A stretch of 64,000 nucleotides of DNA from Aquabacterium sp. (GTDB lineage Bacteria > Pseudomonadota > Gammaproteobacteria > Burkholderiales > Burkholderiaceae_C), in NCBI RefSeq assembly GCF_016195855.1, contig NZ_JACPYU010000016.1:372001-436000 (forward strand). The letters are read 5' to 3'. Both the position numbers and the translations under genes were made by a program. Each line of letters starts with the position of its first letter. Positions within the stretch are counted from its first letter, which is position 1. Positions 1 to 8,074 of this stretch are shown here, in pieces. The notes beneath the pieces were generated by a model. The model saw only the letters and a list, made by a program, of their open reading frames with translations, was not told where the DNA came from and searched no databases.

Positions 1-536
1 AATCGCGTTTGCGTGAAACGGGCCAGTGGGTGGCCGAACTTGTCGTTCTGTACCAGCATGGCCAGGCGCACCGGCGCAAAGGCCATTTGCTTGAACATGG
101 TGTCGAGCTCCAGCCTGTAGCTGGCCCTGACCGGGAAGGCGACCGGGCTCTTGCGCACGGTGTCGGCCCCACTGATGGGGGCGATGACGGGCACACGAGC
201 GGCATCGGCCACGGCCAACACCGCCTCGGTCGGGTCTGTGCCACGCGTGCCGAAAATCGCGAGCACCTTCTGCTCTTCGATGAGTTCGCGGGCGTTCACG
301 CTGGCCAGATGGGCCGACATGGCATCGTCAAGATGAATCAGCTGGATGGGGCGACCCTTGATGCCACCGGCCTTGTTCACCGTGTGGAGGTAGACCTTGG
401 CGGCTGCATTGAAGTCTTTCATCTGGGCGCTGGACACGCTGGACAGGTCAGCCGTCTGCCCGATCAGGATGGGCTCGGTGGCCCCTGCCGAGAAGGGAAA
501 GGCCAGCAGCGCGAGCCAGGTCAAGACACGCTTCAT
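1..536 (-). CDS. ABC transporter substrate-binding protein, LivJ/periplasmic-binding-protein type 1 fold (partial)
   Basis: The gene runs off the left edge; about 178 N-terminal residues are visible from an ATG at 536. They begin with a typical signal peptide (MKRVLTWLALLAFPFSAGA), followed by a mature start TEPILIGQTADLSS and the segments VNKAGGIKGRPIQLI and FGTRGTDPT. These are characteristic of the branched-chain amino acid/urea/amide family of periplasmic binding proteins (Peripla_BP_6). It starts 5 nt after the stop of the preceding binding-protein gene, so it is the fourth cistron of the same minus-strand operon. The ligand cannot be predicted. It belongs to a different family from the SsuA/TauA-like binding protein upstream, so it may serve another transporter or act as a sensor ligand. 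Confidence 0.8.
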   Translation of the reverse strand, partial: MKRVLTWLALLAFPFSAGATEPILIGQTADLSSVSSAQMKDFNAAAKVYLHTVNKAGGIKGRPIQLIHLDDAMSAHLASVNARELIEEQKVLAIFGTRGTDPTEAVLAVADAARVPVIAPISGADTVRKSPVAFPVRASYRLELDTMFKQMAFAPVRLAMLVQNDKFGHPLARFTQTR

Positions 537-541
537 GAACA

Positions 542-1519
542 TCAAGGGATCTGCAGTTCGCGCTTGGCTTGGGTGAGCAGGTCCAGCCGGGTCCATTCCC
601 AGGCCTTGGGCGGGCTGGACAGCCTGCCGACACCGAACTGCTTCATCAGCTCGGTGGTGGTGTCGATGTGCGCCAGGCTCACGTCATAGCTGTAGGGCGC
701 GTTGCCAATGGCGTCCTGGAATTCGTCATGCGTCAGCTCGTTGCGGAACATGCGCTCGCGCACATATTGCTCGGCCATTGCCGGGCTCTTCACGAATTGC
801 GCGGTGGCATCTACAAAGCACTTCACCACGCGCAGCGCCAGCTCGCGGTTGCGATACAGGCGCTCGCTCATGACCAGCAGGCGTTTGGGCTGGCCCAGTG
901 CCGTGTCGTAAGGCTTGAGCAATTCGCGGCCGATCTGGCGCCGAATCGCCTGCGACGATTGGGGTTCGGACTGCATCATGGCGTCGATCTGCTTGGCTGC
1001 CAGCGCCTGGTTCAGGTCCGCAAAAGGCAGGAACACGACTTCGATGTCCTTGGTCTTGTCGGCGGTGGTTGACCAGCTGAGGCCAGCCTTGTCCAGCACG
1101 GCGTACAACAGCAATTCCTGCGCCCCGCCCCGGGTCACGCCCACGCGTTTGCCTTTGAGCTCGCGCAGCGAACGAATCGGGGTGTCCTTGCCCACCACCA
1201 TGCGCGCCCCACCCTGCGCAAAGCCGGCCACCGCATAGATGGGGACGCCATTGGCACGCCCGGCAATGGCGCCATCAGAGGCCAGCGCGGCCAGGTCGAT
1301 GTCGCCAGCCACGATGGCCGGCATGATGTCCGGTCCCTTGGCAAAAACGTGTTCGGCCACGTTGATGCCGTATTTCGGGCAGACCTCTTTCATGTAGGAC
1401 ACAGCCCCGTAGTGGGCAAAGCGCAGGTTGCCAAGGTGGATGTTGTCGGCCGCTTGGGCGGCCATGGCCGTGAGGCTGGCCGCGATGGCCATGCAGGCGT
1501 GCTGAATGAGCTTGTTCAA
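542..1519 (-). CDS. ABC transporter substrate-binding protein, SsuA/TauA/NMT1 family
   Basis: A predicted periplasmic protein of about 325 residues that would deliver substrate to the adjacent permease and ATPase. It opens with a signal peptide (NKLIQHACMAIAASL through AMAAQA) and contains the family pattern GPDIMPAIVAGDIDLA and LRELKGKRVGVTRGGA, seen in nitrate/sulfonate/taurine/thiamine-precursor binding proteins. I chose the TTG at 1519 because GGAG at 1526-1529 lies 6 nt upstream; the alternative TTG at 1525 abuts that ribosome site. The substrate is unknown: aliphatic sulfonates, taurine or a pyrimidine precursor are all possible. It is the third gene of the permease-ATPase-binding protein operon. 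Confidence 0.85.
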   Translation of the reverse strand: MNKLIQHACMAIAASLTAMAAQAADNIHLGNLRFAHYGAVSYMKEVCPKYGINVAEHVFAKGPDIMPAIVAGDIDLAALASDGAIAGRANGVPIYAVAGFAQGGARMVVGKDTPIRSLRELKGKRVGVTRGGAQELLLYAVLDKAGLSWSTTADKTKDIEVVFLPFADLNQALAAKQIDAMMQSEPQSSQAIRRQIGRELLKPYDTALGQPKRLLVMSERLYRNRELALRVVKCFVDATAQFVKSPAMAEQYVRERMFRNELTHDEFQDAIGNAPYSYDVSLAHIDTTTELMKQFGVGRLSSPPKAWEWTRLDLLTQAKRELQIP

Positions 1520-1558
1520 GACCAACTCCGCTGAGTGATGTGTTGGATGGGCATGGCG

Positions 1559-2329
1559 TCAGTGCGCTGTCTCCGACTGGATGAAGCGTTGCTGCTCCGC
1601 CATGACCAGGGATTCGATCTGGGCCTTCAGTTCGAGATAGGGTGCCGAGCCCGTGTTTCTGGGGTATGAAAAATCAAGCGGGATATCGGCCTTGATCGTG
1701 CCGGGGCGGTGCGTGAGCACCACCACCCTGCTACCCAGGTGCAGCGCTTCCTCGATCGAATGGGTGACGAAGAGCACCGTCGTGCCGGCGCCTTTCCAGA
1801 GCTTGAGCACCTCGTCCTGCAGGGTGCGACGCGTCAGCGCGTCAAGCGCGGCAAACGGTTCGTCCATCAGCAAGATGGGTGGCTTGAGCACCATGGCCCG
1901 GGCAATGGCCACCCGCTGCTTCATGCCGCCAGACAGCTCTTTGGGGTAACGTCCGGCGAATTCGCTCAAGCGAAGGAAGGCCAGCATGTCACGAACCCGC
2001 TGGCGTGCTTCCTGGTTGGGGACACGGGTTTGCTTCAGCCCGAACATGACGTTGTCTTCAACGGTCATCCAGGGAAAGAGTGCGTACTCCTGAAACACCA
2101 TCAGGCGCTGCGGTGAAATGCCCTGCACGGCCTGCCCGTTCACTGACACGGTGCCTTGGGTGGGGCTGTGAAAGCCCGCGGCAATGTGCAGCAAGGTGGA
2201 CTTGCCGCAGCCCGAGGGGCCCAGCAGGCAGACGAATTCGCCAGCCTGAACGTCCAGCGTCACACCGTCCAGTGCCAGGACGCCACCTGCAAAGACCTGT
2301 TTCACGCCGGAAAACGAGATGTGGCTCAT
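1559..2329 (-). CDS. ABC transporter ATP-binding protein, SsuB/TauB-like
   Basis: The nucleotide-binding subunit of the importer, about 256 residues. The Walker A motif GPSGCGKST, Q-loop region FQEYALFPW, signature LSGGMKQRVAIARA, Walker B ILLMDEPFAALD and the switch histidine in LFVTHSIEEA are all intact. The order of motifs and the EALHLGSRVVVLTHRPG segment place it in the nitrate/sulfonate/taurine importer group. The ATG at 2329 starts the conserved MSHISFSGV; an upstream in-frame extension to 2398 would overlap the permease gene and lacks family similarity. It lies 13 nt downstream of the permease stop, so the two are probably co-translated. Confidence 0.93.
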   Translation of the reverse strand: MSHISFSGVKQVFAGGVLALDGVTLDVQAGEFVCLLGPSGCGKSTLLHIAAGFHSPTQGTVSVNGQAVQGISPQRLMVFQEYALFPWMTVEDNVMFGLKQTRVPNQEARQRVRDMLAFLRLSEFAGRYPKELSGGMKQRVAIARAMVLKPPILLMDEPFAALDALTRRTLQDEVLKLWKGAGTTVLFVTHSIEEALHLGSRVVVLTHRPGTIKADIPLDFSYPRNTGSAPYLELKAQIESLVMAEQQRFIQSETAH

Positions 2330-2342
2330 GCGCGGGCTCCCA

Positions 2343-3107
2343 TCAGTGCAGGCCACGATGCCAGCGCAGCAGCACCCTGGCCGCCAGAGCCAACGCACCG
2401 TCTATCCCCAGCCCCAGCAAACCGATGACCAGCATGCCCGCCAGGATTTTGTCTGACCACATGTATTCTCTTGCCTCGAGAATGCGAAAACCCAGACCGT
2501 TCTGCACGGCAATCATTTCCGCCACGATGACCACGATGAATGCGGTACCGATGCCCACGCGCATGCCATTGAGAATGGCGGGGGACGCCGCAGGCAATAT
2601 CACGCGTAAAAACAGCGCCCCATTTTGAGCGCCCAGGTTACGGGCAGCCAGCACATGGATTTTGTCAACCTGCTGCACGCCGGAGGTGGTTGACAGCAAT
2701 ATGGGAAAAAATGCCCCGATGGCGATCAGGAAAATGGCGGGCGCGTTGCCGATACCGAACCAGACAATGGCCATGGGGATATAGGCAATGGGCGGAATGG
2801 GGCGCAGTATTTGCAATACCGGGTTGAGCAACCTGTGCAACATGGGAAACATGCCCATGCCCAAACCCAGCGGCAAGGCGATGAGGGCGCCAAGCGAGAA
2901 GCCACCCAGCACGCGCGCCAGGCTGGCCGTGGCGTCTTGAAGCAGCTCGCCACTGCGCAGCCCTTCGAAGATGGCTCGGAAGATGGCCGTTGGTGCGGGC
3001 AACACGATGGCAGACACCCACCCCGCCTGCGCCGACAACTGCCAGGCAAGCAGGACCAACAATGGAACGGCCAATGAATAGCCCAAATGCATGAGGCGGC
3101 CCGTCAT
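2343..3107 (-). CDS. ABC transporter permease, SsuC/TauC-like
   Basis: A 254-residue inner-membrane permease with about six hydrophobic helices and the BPD_transp_1 signature. The EAA-type loop region reads ARNLGAQNGALFLRVILPAA followed by SPAILNGMRVGIG, which contacts the ATPase. Together with the ATPase and the SsuA-like protein it makes a complete importer of the sulfonate/nitrate/taurine class. It is the first gene of the operon; the promoter should lie in the 3108-3486 intergenic region shared with the divergent diguanylate cyclase gene. Confidence 0.9.
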   Translation of the reverse strand: MTGRLMHLGYSLAVPLLVLLAWQLSAQAGWVSAIVLPAPTAIFRAIFEGLRSGELLQDATASLARVLGGFSLGALIALPLGLGMGMFPMLHRLLNPVLQILRPIPPIAYIPMAIVWFGIGNAPAIFLIAIGAFFPILLSTTSGVQQVDKIHVLAARNLGAQNGALFLRVILPAASPAILNGMRVGIGTAFIVVIVAEMIAVQNGLGFRILEAREYMWSDKILAGMLVIGLLGLGIDGALALAARVLLRWHRGLH

Positions 3108-3486
3108 AACCCGTTCGTATTAGTTCCCGCGGCATCTTGCGTGCCGCCTTAACCGTTCATCCCTGAACCACCCCCCGAAAAAGGTGGGACCGTTCTGGCA
3201 CAGTCCCCCTCAAGCAGGCGGGTAGGTATTGCTTTGGTCTGGATCATACTGGGCTTGTATCCTTGCCCAAACGTACGCAAGGTATGTCCATATACCGAAA
3301 TGGACGATGAGCGAGGGCGTTGCAGTGTGTAAAAGCGGCGTTTCCCTAGGGAAACCCACAGGAAGATGCACACCCCTCCTCGTGGTGAATCATTTACGAT
3401 TTATCACAAGAAAGAACGGGCCTTGCATTAAAAGCAACGCTCGCACTTCAAGTACTTCGCCAGTCAACCGAAAGACACCGGTAGTC
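3108..3486. promoter_or_regulatory. Divergent intergenic region with two inverted repeats
   Basis: About 380 nt between the ABC operon (minus) and the first diguanylate cyclase (plus) with no convincing gene. It holds a perfect 14-bp palindrome TTTCCCTAGGGAAA at 3341-3354 and an inverted repeat GGTAT-N6-ATACC at 3281-3296. The region is richer in A+T than the flanking genes, especially 3380-3420. Promoters for both directions are expected here. I cannot assign a regulator to either repeat. Confidence 0.45.
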
Positions 3487-4818
3487 ATGCTGAACGGTCT
3501 CAAGCACCTCACGGTTGGATTGATCGAAGTGCCCTCCATCCCGAATCCTCTCCAGGACCTGAGGCGGCCAGGTTTCGACCTGACCGAGCCGACGGAGCTG
3601 GATCAGACGCCGGTTCAGGCTGAAGAGTCACGTCAGATCGATCGTCTGCTGGAGCAAGGCTTTCCATGGCTGCGCTTCCCGGCAGCGCTGGAGGCGCGCT
3701 TCTTCCTGGATCAGGCCGAGCAACGGCTCAAGCTGCTGCTGGTCAGCGGCATGCTGGTCACGGTGTTTTTCAACTGGCTGCTGCTGTCCGACTGGCTGAT
3801 GATCCCGGACATGTTCGAGCAGGCCCTCAAATTGCGCCTGTTCGTGTTCACGCCCAGCATGATCATTGGCCTTTTCCTGATCGCGAAATTGCCGCCCCCG
3901 CTGGCCAGAGAGTGGCTGGCCATGGGCATGGGCCTGGCGGCGTCCGCACTCAATCTGTACATCTGTGTGAACAGCGCGGACACCATGGCCGGGCCTTACC
4001 TGGTCAGCCTGGTGCCCGTCGTGATGTTCAGCAACTCGGTGGCGCAGATGCGCTTCTTCCCCGCGCTGGTCATGGACACGATCATCCTGGGCATGTTCGG
4101 CTATGGCGTCTACAGCCTGTCCGGGCAGTCTTCCATGGCCATCATGATCCCGGCTGGCCTGACGCTGACCTCGGCCATCGTGTTCACGCTGTATGGCTGC
4201 TACATGCTGGAGCGCGATGAACGCCAGAACTGGCTGCTTCACCTGCGTGAGCGCGTCCTGCTGCGTGAACTGGAGCGGGCCAACAAGCACCTGGACGAAG
4301 TTTCACGCTGTGACATCCTGACCGAAGTGGCCAACCGCCGCCATTTCGATGAATACCTTCAGCATGTCTGGGACCGCGCTTGCCGCGATGGCAGCGAGAT
4401 CTCGTTGATGATGATCGACGTGGATCACTTCAAGTCCTACAACGACCGCTACGGGCACCCCGAGGGTGATGCCTGCTTGAAGGATGTCGCGTCGATGCTC
4501 AAGCGCCGCCTGCGCCGCCCGGGTGACCTCATAGCCCGTTTTGGGGGTGAAGAGTTCATTGCCGTGCTGGCCGGTACGCCTTTGAGTACGGCAGCCAGCG
4601 CCGCAGAGCGCGTGCGCAAAGGCGTTGAAAGCCTCAACAGGCAACATGCGGCCTCACCCACGCAAGCCGTGGTCACGGTGAGCATCGGGGTGGCCTGCCT
4701 GCGCCCCAATTCACCGCACGCCAGCCCTGCCCAGTTGATCTCGGCGGCCGATGAGGCGCTCTACCAGGCCAAATCACGCGGTCGCAACCGTGTGTTTGCC
4801 TTCGGCACCAACGACTGA
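3487..4818 (+). CDS. Membrane-bound diguanylate cyclase (GGDEF), copy 1
   Basis: A 443-residue inner-membrane protein predicted to make cyclic di-GMP from two GTP. Residues about 84-240 contain roughly six hydrophobic segments, then a short helical linker (LRERVLLRELERANKHLDEV) and a C-terminal GGDEF domain. The active-site motif is GGEEF at 353-357, the metal ligand lies in MMIDVDHFK near residue 311, and an RxxD inhibitory site (RPGD, 344-347) sits exactly five residues before GGEEF. This implies an active, product-inhibited cyclase. No recognised sensory domain name fits the membrane part. The ATG at 3487 was chosen because the tandem paralogue has a matching N-terminus; an open extension upstream to 3229 is probably non-coding. 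Confidence 0.88.
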   Translation: MLNGLKHLTVGLIEVPSIPNPLQDLRRPGFDLTEPTELDQTPVQAEESRQIDRLLEQGFPWLRFPAALEARFFLDQAEQRLKLLLVSGMLVTVFFNWLLLSDWLMIPDMFEQALKLRLFVFTPSMIIGLFLIAKLPPPLAREWLAMGMGLAASALNLYICVNSADTMAGPYLVSLVPVVMFSNSVAQMRFFPALVMDTIILGMFGYGVYSLSGQSSMAIMIPAGLTLTSAIVFTLYGCYMLERDERQNWLLHLRERVLLRELERANKHLDEVSRCDILTEVANRRHFDEYLQHVWDRACRDGSEISLMMIDVDHFKSYNDRYGHPEGDACLKDVASMLKRRLRRPGDLIARFGGEEFIAVLAGTPLSTAASAAERVRKGVESLNRQHAASPTQAVVTVSIGVACLRPNSPHASPAQLISAADEALYQAKSRGRNRVFAFGTND

Positions 4819-4832
4819 AGCCGGCCCGAGAG

Positions 4833-6116
4833 ATGACGCCGTCCCCCAGTTTGAGTCCGCCCACCGCCCCGGCGCACCAACCCGCTGGTTTGGATGACCC
4901 TATGATGGTGCGGATCAACCGCCTGCTGGACAAAGGCTTCCCCTGGATGAAGTTCCCGGGTGCGCTGGAGCAGCAGTTTCTGCTGGACCTGGCCGAGCCG
5001 CGCAGGCGGCACTTCCTGATCAGCAGCCTGATCTCCCTGATGATCTACAACGGCTTCCTGGTTGTGGATTACCTGATGACCCGGGACGTATTCTGGTTGG
5101 CCGTGCAGTTGCGGATTCTGTTTTTCACGCCGCTGTCGATTGCCTTCATTTACCTGATCTGGCGAAAGAAAGGCGTTTTCATCCACAGCATGCCGCCGGC
5201 CTCGCTGGAGGTCATCGTGGTGAGCAGTGGCTTGATCGCGGCGGCGAGCCTGGCCTTCATCCTGTCCGAGACCAAAAGCCCGTTCGCGCCTTATTACCAC
5301 GTCGGTTTCACCATCATCGTGCTGTACGGCAATATCGTGCAGCGCCTGCGCTTCTGGTATGCCGTGGTGTTTTCAACGGCGCTGCTGGGTATTCACCTCT
5401 CGGGCATATTGCTGCTGGGCAGCTTCCCGCATCGATTGCTGTGGCCGATTTTGTCGCTGGTGCTGTCGGCGGTGGCGTTTTCCTTGACGGCCAATTACGT
5501 GATGGAGCGCGACGAGCGCAAGCGCTATCTCCTGACCATGCGCGAGCGCGGGGTGGTGCGTGAGTTGACACGCGCCCATGAGCGGCTGCAGGAGTTGTCT
5601 CGTGTGGATGGCTTGACCGGTTTGTACAACCGTCGGCACTTTCAGGAATACGTCGAGCGTGTCTGGGAGCGCAGCCAGTTTGATGGCGACGATGTCAGCA
5701 TCATGATGGTCGACGTCGACCACTTCAAGAAGTACAACGACCGTTATGGTCACCCCGCCGGGGACGAGTGCCTGAGCCAGATTGCCAGGGTGCTGCAACA
5801 CACCTTGCGCCGCCCGGAGGACCTGATTGCGCGCTATGGCGGCGAGGAGTTCATTGCCGTGCTGCCGCAAACTGCGTCGGCTTATGCCGTGGCGGTGGCC
5901 GAGCGGGTGCGCGAGGCGGTCGAGGCCCTGCAGATGCGCCACGAAAGCTCGACTTCATCGCACTTCGTGACGGTCAGCATTGGTGTGGCATCGTGCAAGG
6001 CGGACTTTTTACTGAAGGCCTCACAGCTGATCTCGGCGGCCGATCTGGCGCTCTACCAGGCCAAGCACGAAGGCCGCAACCGGGTGTGCGTGCAGGGCGT
6101 GACCAAGGCGTTATAA
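4833..6116 (+). CDS. Membrane-bound diguanylate cyclase (GGDEF), copy 2
   Basis: A 427-residue paralogue of the preceding gene, starting 14 nt after its stop, so the two form one transcription unit. The layout is the same: a short N-terminal segment (INRLLDKGFPWMKFPGALEQ, compare IDRLLEQGFPWLRFPAALEA in copy 1), about six membrane segments from residue 60 to 223, a linker and a GGDEF domain. GGEEF is at 336-340 and the RxxD inhibitory site is RPED at 327-330. The N-terminal and cyclase parts are more alike between the copies than the membrane segments, which suggests duplication followed by divergence of input. It converges on the CDF gene with a 10-nt gap. Confidence 0.88.
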   Translation: MTPSPSLSPPTAPAHQPAGLDDPMMVRINRLLDKGFPWMKFPGALEQQFLLDLAEPRRRHFLISSLISLMIYNGFLVVDYLMTRDVFWLAVQLRILFFTPLSIAFIYLIWRKKGVFIHSMPPASLEVIVVSSGLIAAASLAFILSETKSPFAPYYHVGFTIIVLYGNIVQRLRFWYAVVFSTALLGIHLSGILLLGSFPHRLLWPILSLVLSAVAFSLTANYVMERDERKRYLLTMRERGVVRELTRAHERLQELSRVDGLTGLYNRRHFQEYVERVWERSQFDGDDVSIMMVDVDHFKKYNDRYGHPAGDECLSQIARVLQHTLRRPEDLIARYGGEEFIAVLPQTASAYAVAVAERVREAVEALQMRHESSTSSHFVTVSIGVASCKADFLLKASQLISAADLALYQAKHEGRNRVCVQGVTKAL

Positions 6117-6126
6117 GGCGAGAGCG

Positions 6127-7047
6127 TCAGCGCCCTGAGACCGGGTCCAGGTGGGTCATCACATCCAGCACGGGTAGCTTGCGCATCACGCGTTCGCGCG
6201 CCGTGGCCGCGATGTCGTGCCCCTGCCTGACCGACAACTCGCCGTCGACCTCCAGGTGGGCGTCCACCATGATCATGTCGCCCATCTTGCGCGTGCGCAG
6301 GTCGTGCACACCTTGCACGCCGGGCGTGTCGGTGAGGAGCTCGCGGATCTGCTCGATCTGCTCGTCCGAGACGGAGCGGTCCATCAAATCATTGAGCGCA
6401 TCCCAGCCGAACTCCCAGCCCATCTTGGTCACCATGAAGCCCACGATCAGGGCTGCGACCGGGTCCAGCAAGGGGTAGCCCACCAGGTTGCCGATGATGC
6501 CCAGCGCCACGACCAGGGACGAGGCCGCGTCGGAGCGGGCGTGCCAGGCATTGGCCACCAGCATGCTGGAGCGCACGCGCTCGGCCGCAGCCAGCATGTA
6601 GCGGAACAGCAGCTCCTTGGACACCAGCGCCGCCAGCGCCACATACAGGGCCACCGGCCTGACCTTGGGGATCAGCTCCGGGTCACCCAGCTTGTGCACG
6701 GCGCTCCAGAGCATGCCGATGCCCACGCTCAACAGCAGGACGCCCAACACGAGCGAGGCCGCGGTTTCATAGCGGTGGTGGCCGTAGTGGTGGTCTTCGT
6801 CGGCCTCTTTGCGGCTGTGCTGGTTGGCCAGCAGCACGACAAAGTCGGCGATCAGGTCAGACAGCGAATGGATGCCGTCGGCGATCAGGGCTTGCGAATG
6901 GGCGAACACACCCACGATCACCTGCACGGTGGTGAGCACCAGGTTGACCGCCACGCTGACCAGCGTGCTGCGCTTGGCCACCACGTGCCGCTCGGGGGTG
7001 TCCTGTTCCGGGTCGTCCTGGGGTGTCAGATCCAAAGCCATGTTCAT
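6127..7047 (-). CDS. Cation diffusion facilitator family metal exporter
   Basis: A 306-residue membrane antiporter, expected to export divalent metal (Zn, Fe, Mn or Co) against protons. Two HxxxD metal-site motifs are present: HSLSD at 60-64 in membrane helix 2 and HARSD in helix 5. A His-rich loop (DEDHHYGHHRYE) follows the second helix, and the C-terminal cytoplasmic ferredoxin-like domain (TRKMGDMIMVDAHLEVD) is intact. Its start lies 12 nt after the ribA stop, so it is probably translated from a ribA-CDF transcript. Metal specificity cannot be read with confidence. Confidence 0.9.
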   Translation of the reverse strand: MNMALDLTPQDDPEQDTPERHVVAKRSTLVSVAVNLVLTTVQVIVGVFAHSQALIADGIHSLSDLIADFVVLLANQHSRKEADEDHHYGHHRYETAASLVLGVLLLSVGIGMLWSAVHKLGDPELIPKVRPVALYVALAALVSKELLFRYMLAAAERVRSSMLVANAWHARSDAASSLVVALGIIGNLVGYPLLDPVAALIVGFMVTKMGWEFGWDALNDLMDRSVSDEQIEQIRELLTDTPGVQGVHDLRTRKMGDMIMVDAHLEVDGELSVRQGHDIAATARERVMRKLPVLDVMTHLDPVSGR

Positions 7048-7059
7048 GCGCGAGCCCGA

Positions 7060-7710
7060 TCAGCCCAGCCAGTCGATGTGGTGCCCGAGCTTGCGGGCCT
7101 TGGTGCCCAGATAGCGCTCGTTTTCGGCCTGGACATCAATGCGCACCGGCACGCGCTCTTCGATCTTGACGCCGTGCTGGGTCAGGGTGTCGACCTTGCG
7201 CGGGTTGTTGGTCATCAGCCTGACGGCATTGACGCCCAGGTAAGCCAGGATCTCGGCAGCGGCATCAAAGGTGCGCAGATCAGGGGCAAAACCCAGATGC
7301 TGGTTGGCCTCCACGGTGTCCATGCCCTGGTCTTGCAACTGGTAGGCCCGCAGCTTGTTGGCCAGGCCAATGCCACGGCCTTCCTGGCGCAGGTAGACCA
7401 CCACACCGCTGCCCTTCTTGCCGATTTCGCTCATGGCGAAGTGCAGTTGGGGGCCGCAGTCGCAGCGCAGGGAGCCGAAAACATCACCGGTCATGCACTC
7501 GGAGTGCACACGCACCAAAGCGCTGCCGGCGACATCGCCCATGACCATGGCCACGTGCTCCAGACCGGTGGCTTTCTCGCGGAACAGCTTCATGGTGAAG
7601 CTGCCGTGTTCGGTGGGAACGCGCGCCTCGGCCAGGAACTCGACCAGGGCGGTGGTCACAGGTGTCAACGTATCGACAGGGGGCTTGCTGGCGGAATCAG
7701 GGGTGGACAT
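7060..7710 (-). CDS. ribA: GTP cyclohydrolase II
   Basis: Catalyses the first step of riboflavin synthesis: GTP to 2,5-diamino-6-ribosylamino-pyrimidinone 5'-phosphate, formate and pyrophosphate. The 216-residue protein has the zinc ligands in CMTGDVFGSLRCDCG (Cys72, Cys83, Cys85), the catalytic segment YLRQEGRGIGLANK and the C-terminal LMTNNPRKV. It is the stand-alone form, not fused to a RibB domain. An N-terminal extension of about 20 residues compared with the E. coli enzyme is present. It is the first gene of a two-gene operon with the CDF exporter and diverges from the leuA leader. Confidence 0.95.
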   Translation of the reverse strand: MSTPDSASKPPVDTLTPVTTALVEFLAEARVPTEHGSFTMKLFREKATGLEHVAMVMGDVAGSALVRVHSECMTGDVFGSLRCDCGPQLHFAMSEIGKKGSGVVVYLRQEGRGIGLANKLRAYQLQDQGMDTVEANQHLGFAPDLRTFDAAAEILAYLGVNAVRLMTNNPRKVDTLTQHGVKIEERVPVRIDVQAENERYLGTKARKLGHHIDWLG

Positions 7711-7842
7711 TCAATTTCCTCAGGGGCCCGTATTTTGCCAAAAGCCGCTGCACTCGGCATTTTGGCTGCCAAAAAGACCTGCGTGCGGAAAAAGTGGTGA
7801 AGTTCTTGACCAGGGTCGTCTTTTGCGTGGACACTGGCAGAC

Positions 7843-7929
7843 ATGAACTGCTCCTTCGTATCCCGAACCCGCCGAATTTGGCTAGCGCTAGCTGACAACA
7901 GCTGGTGTGTTCGGGTTTCGTGTATCTGA
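7843..7929 (+). CDS. Putative leader peptide of leuA (28 codons)
   Basis: A short open frame ATG to TGA lying between ribA and leuA. It reads MNCSFVSRTRR then IWLALADNSWCVRVSCI. The only two Leu codons are CTA (7882-7884 and 7888-7890), normally a rare codon in GC-rich genomes and the codon used in classical leucine attenuation leaders. It also has two Trp codons. It sits about 45 nt before the attenuator hairpin, and part of it forms a hairpin with its own upstream region. No strong ribosome site is visible before the ATG, so initiation may be weak or leaderless. Inferred function: a ribosome stalling at CTA under leucine starvation allows read-through into leuA. Confidence 0.6.
   Translation: MNCSFVSRTRRIWLALADNSWCVRVSCI
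7862..7915 (+). promoter_or_regulatory. Pause/anti-antiterminator hairpin of the leuA leader
   Basis: CCCGAAC at 7862-7868 pairs perfectly with GTTCGGG at 7909-7915, looping out the CTA codons. The competing antiterminator pairs GCTGGTGT (7901-7908) with ACGCCAGC (7960-7967), eight pairs including one G-U. A ribosome stalled at 7882-7890 would cover or melt the first arm and favour the second pairing. The pairings are seen in the sequence; the mechanism is inferred. Confidence 0.5.
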
Positions 7930-7958
7930 TCGAGTTCATTCTCCTTCCCTACCCCGAC

Positions 7959-7984
7959 AACGCCAGCCCAGCCGCTGGCGTTTT
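7959..7984 (+). terminator. Attenuator (rho-independent terminator) before leuA
   Basis: A perfect 9-bp stem AACGCCAGC / GCTGGCGTT with a 6-nt loop (7968-7973), continuing into a short TTTT tract at 7981-7984 that overlaps the end of the stem. It lies 90 nt before the leuA start codon and on the same strand, which marks it as an attenuator and not a gene-end terminator. The short U tract makes it a moderate-strength terminator. Confidence 0.6.
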
Positions 7985-8074
7985 GCATTACGGGGTCGTT
8001 GACAAGCAGTAGGTCAACCGGATTTGGGCCCCACGCCAGTCGGCTTTCTTTCAATCTTGAGGAAAGTCACTGTC

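Noticed and set aside
7711-7842. FMN riboswitch ahead of ribA
   Set aside because: I could not find the conserved FMN-element sequences in the short gap, and ribA in this position reads away from the leader.
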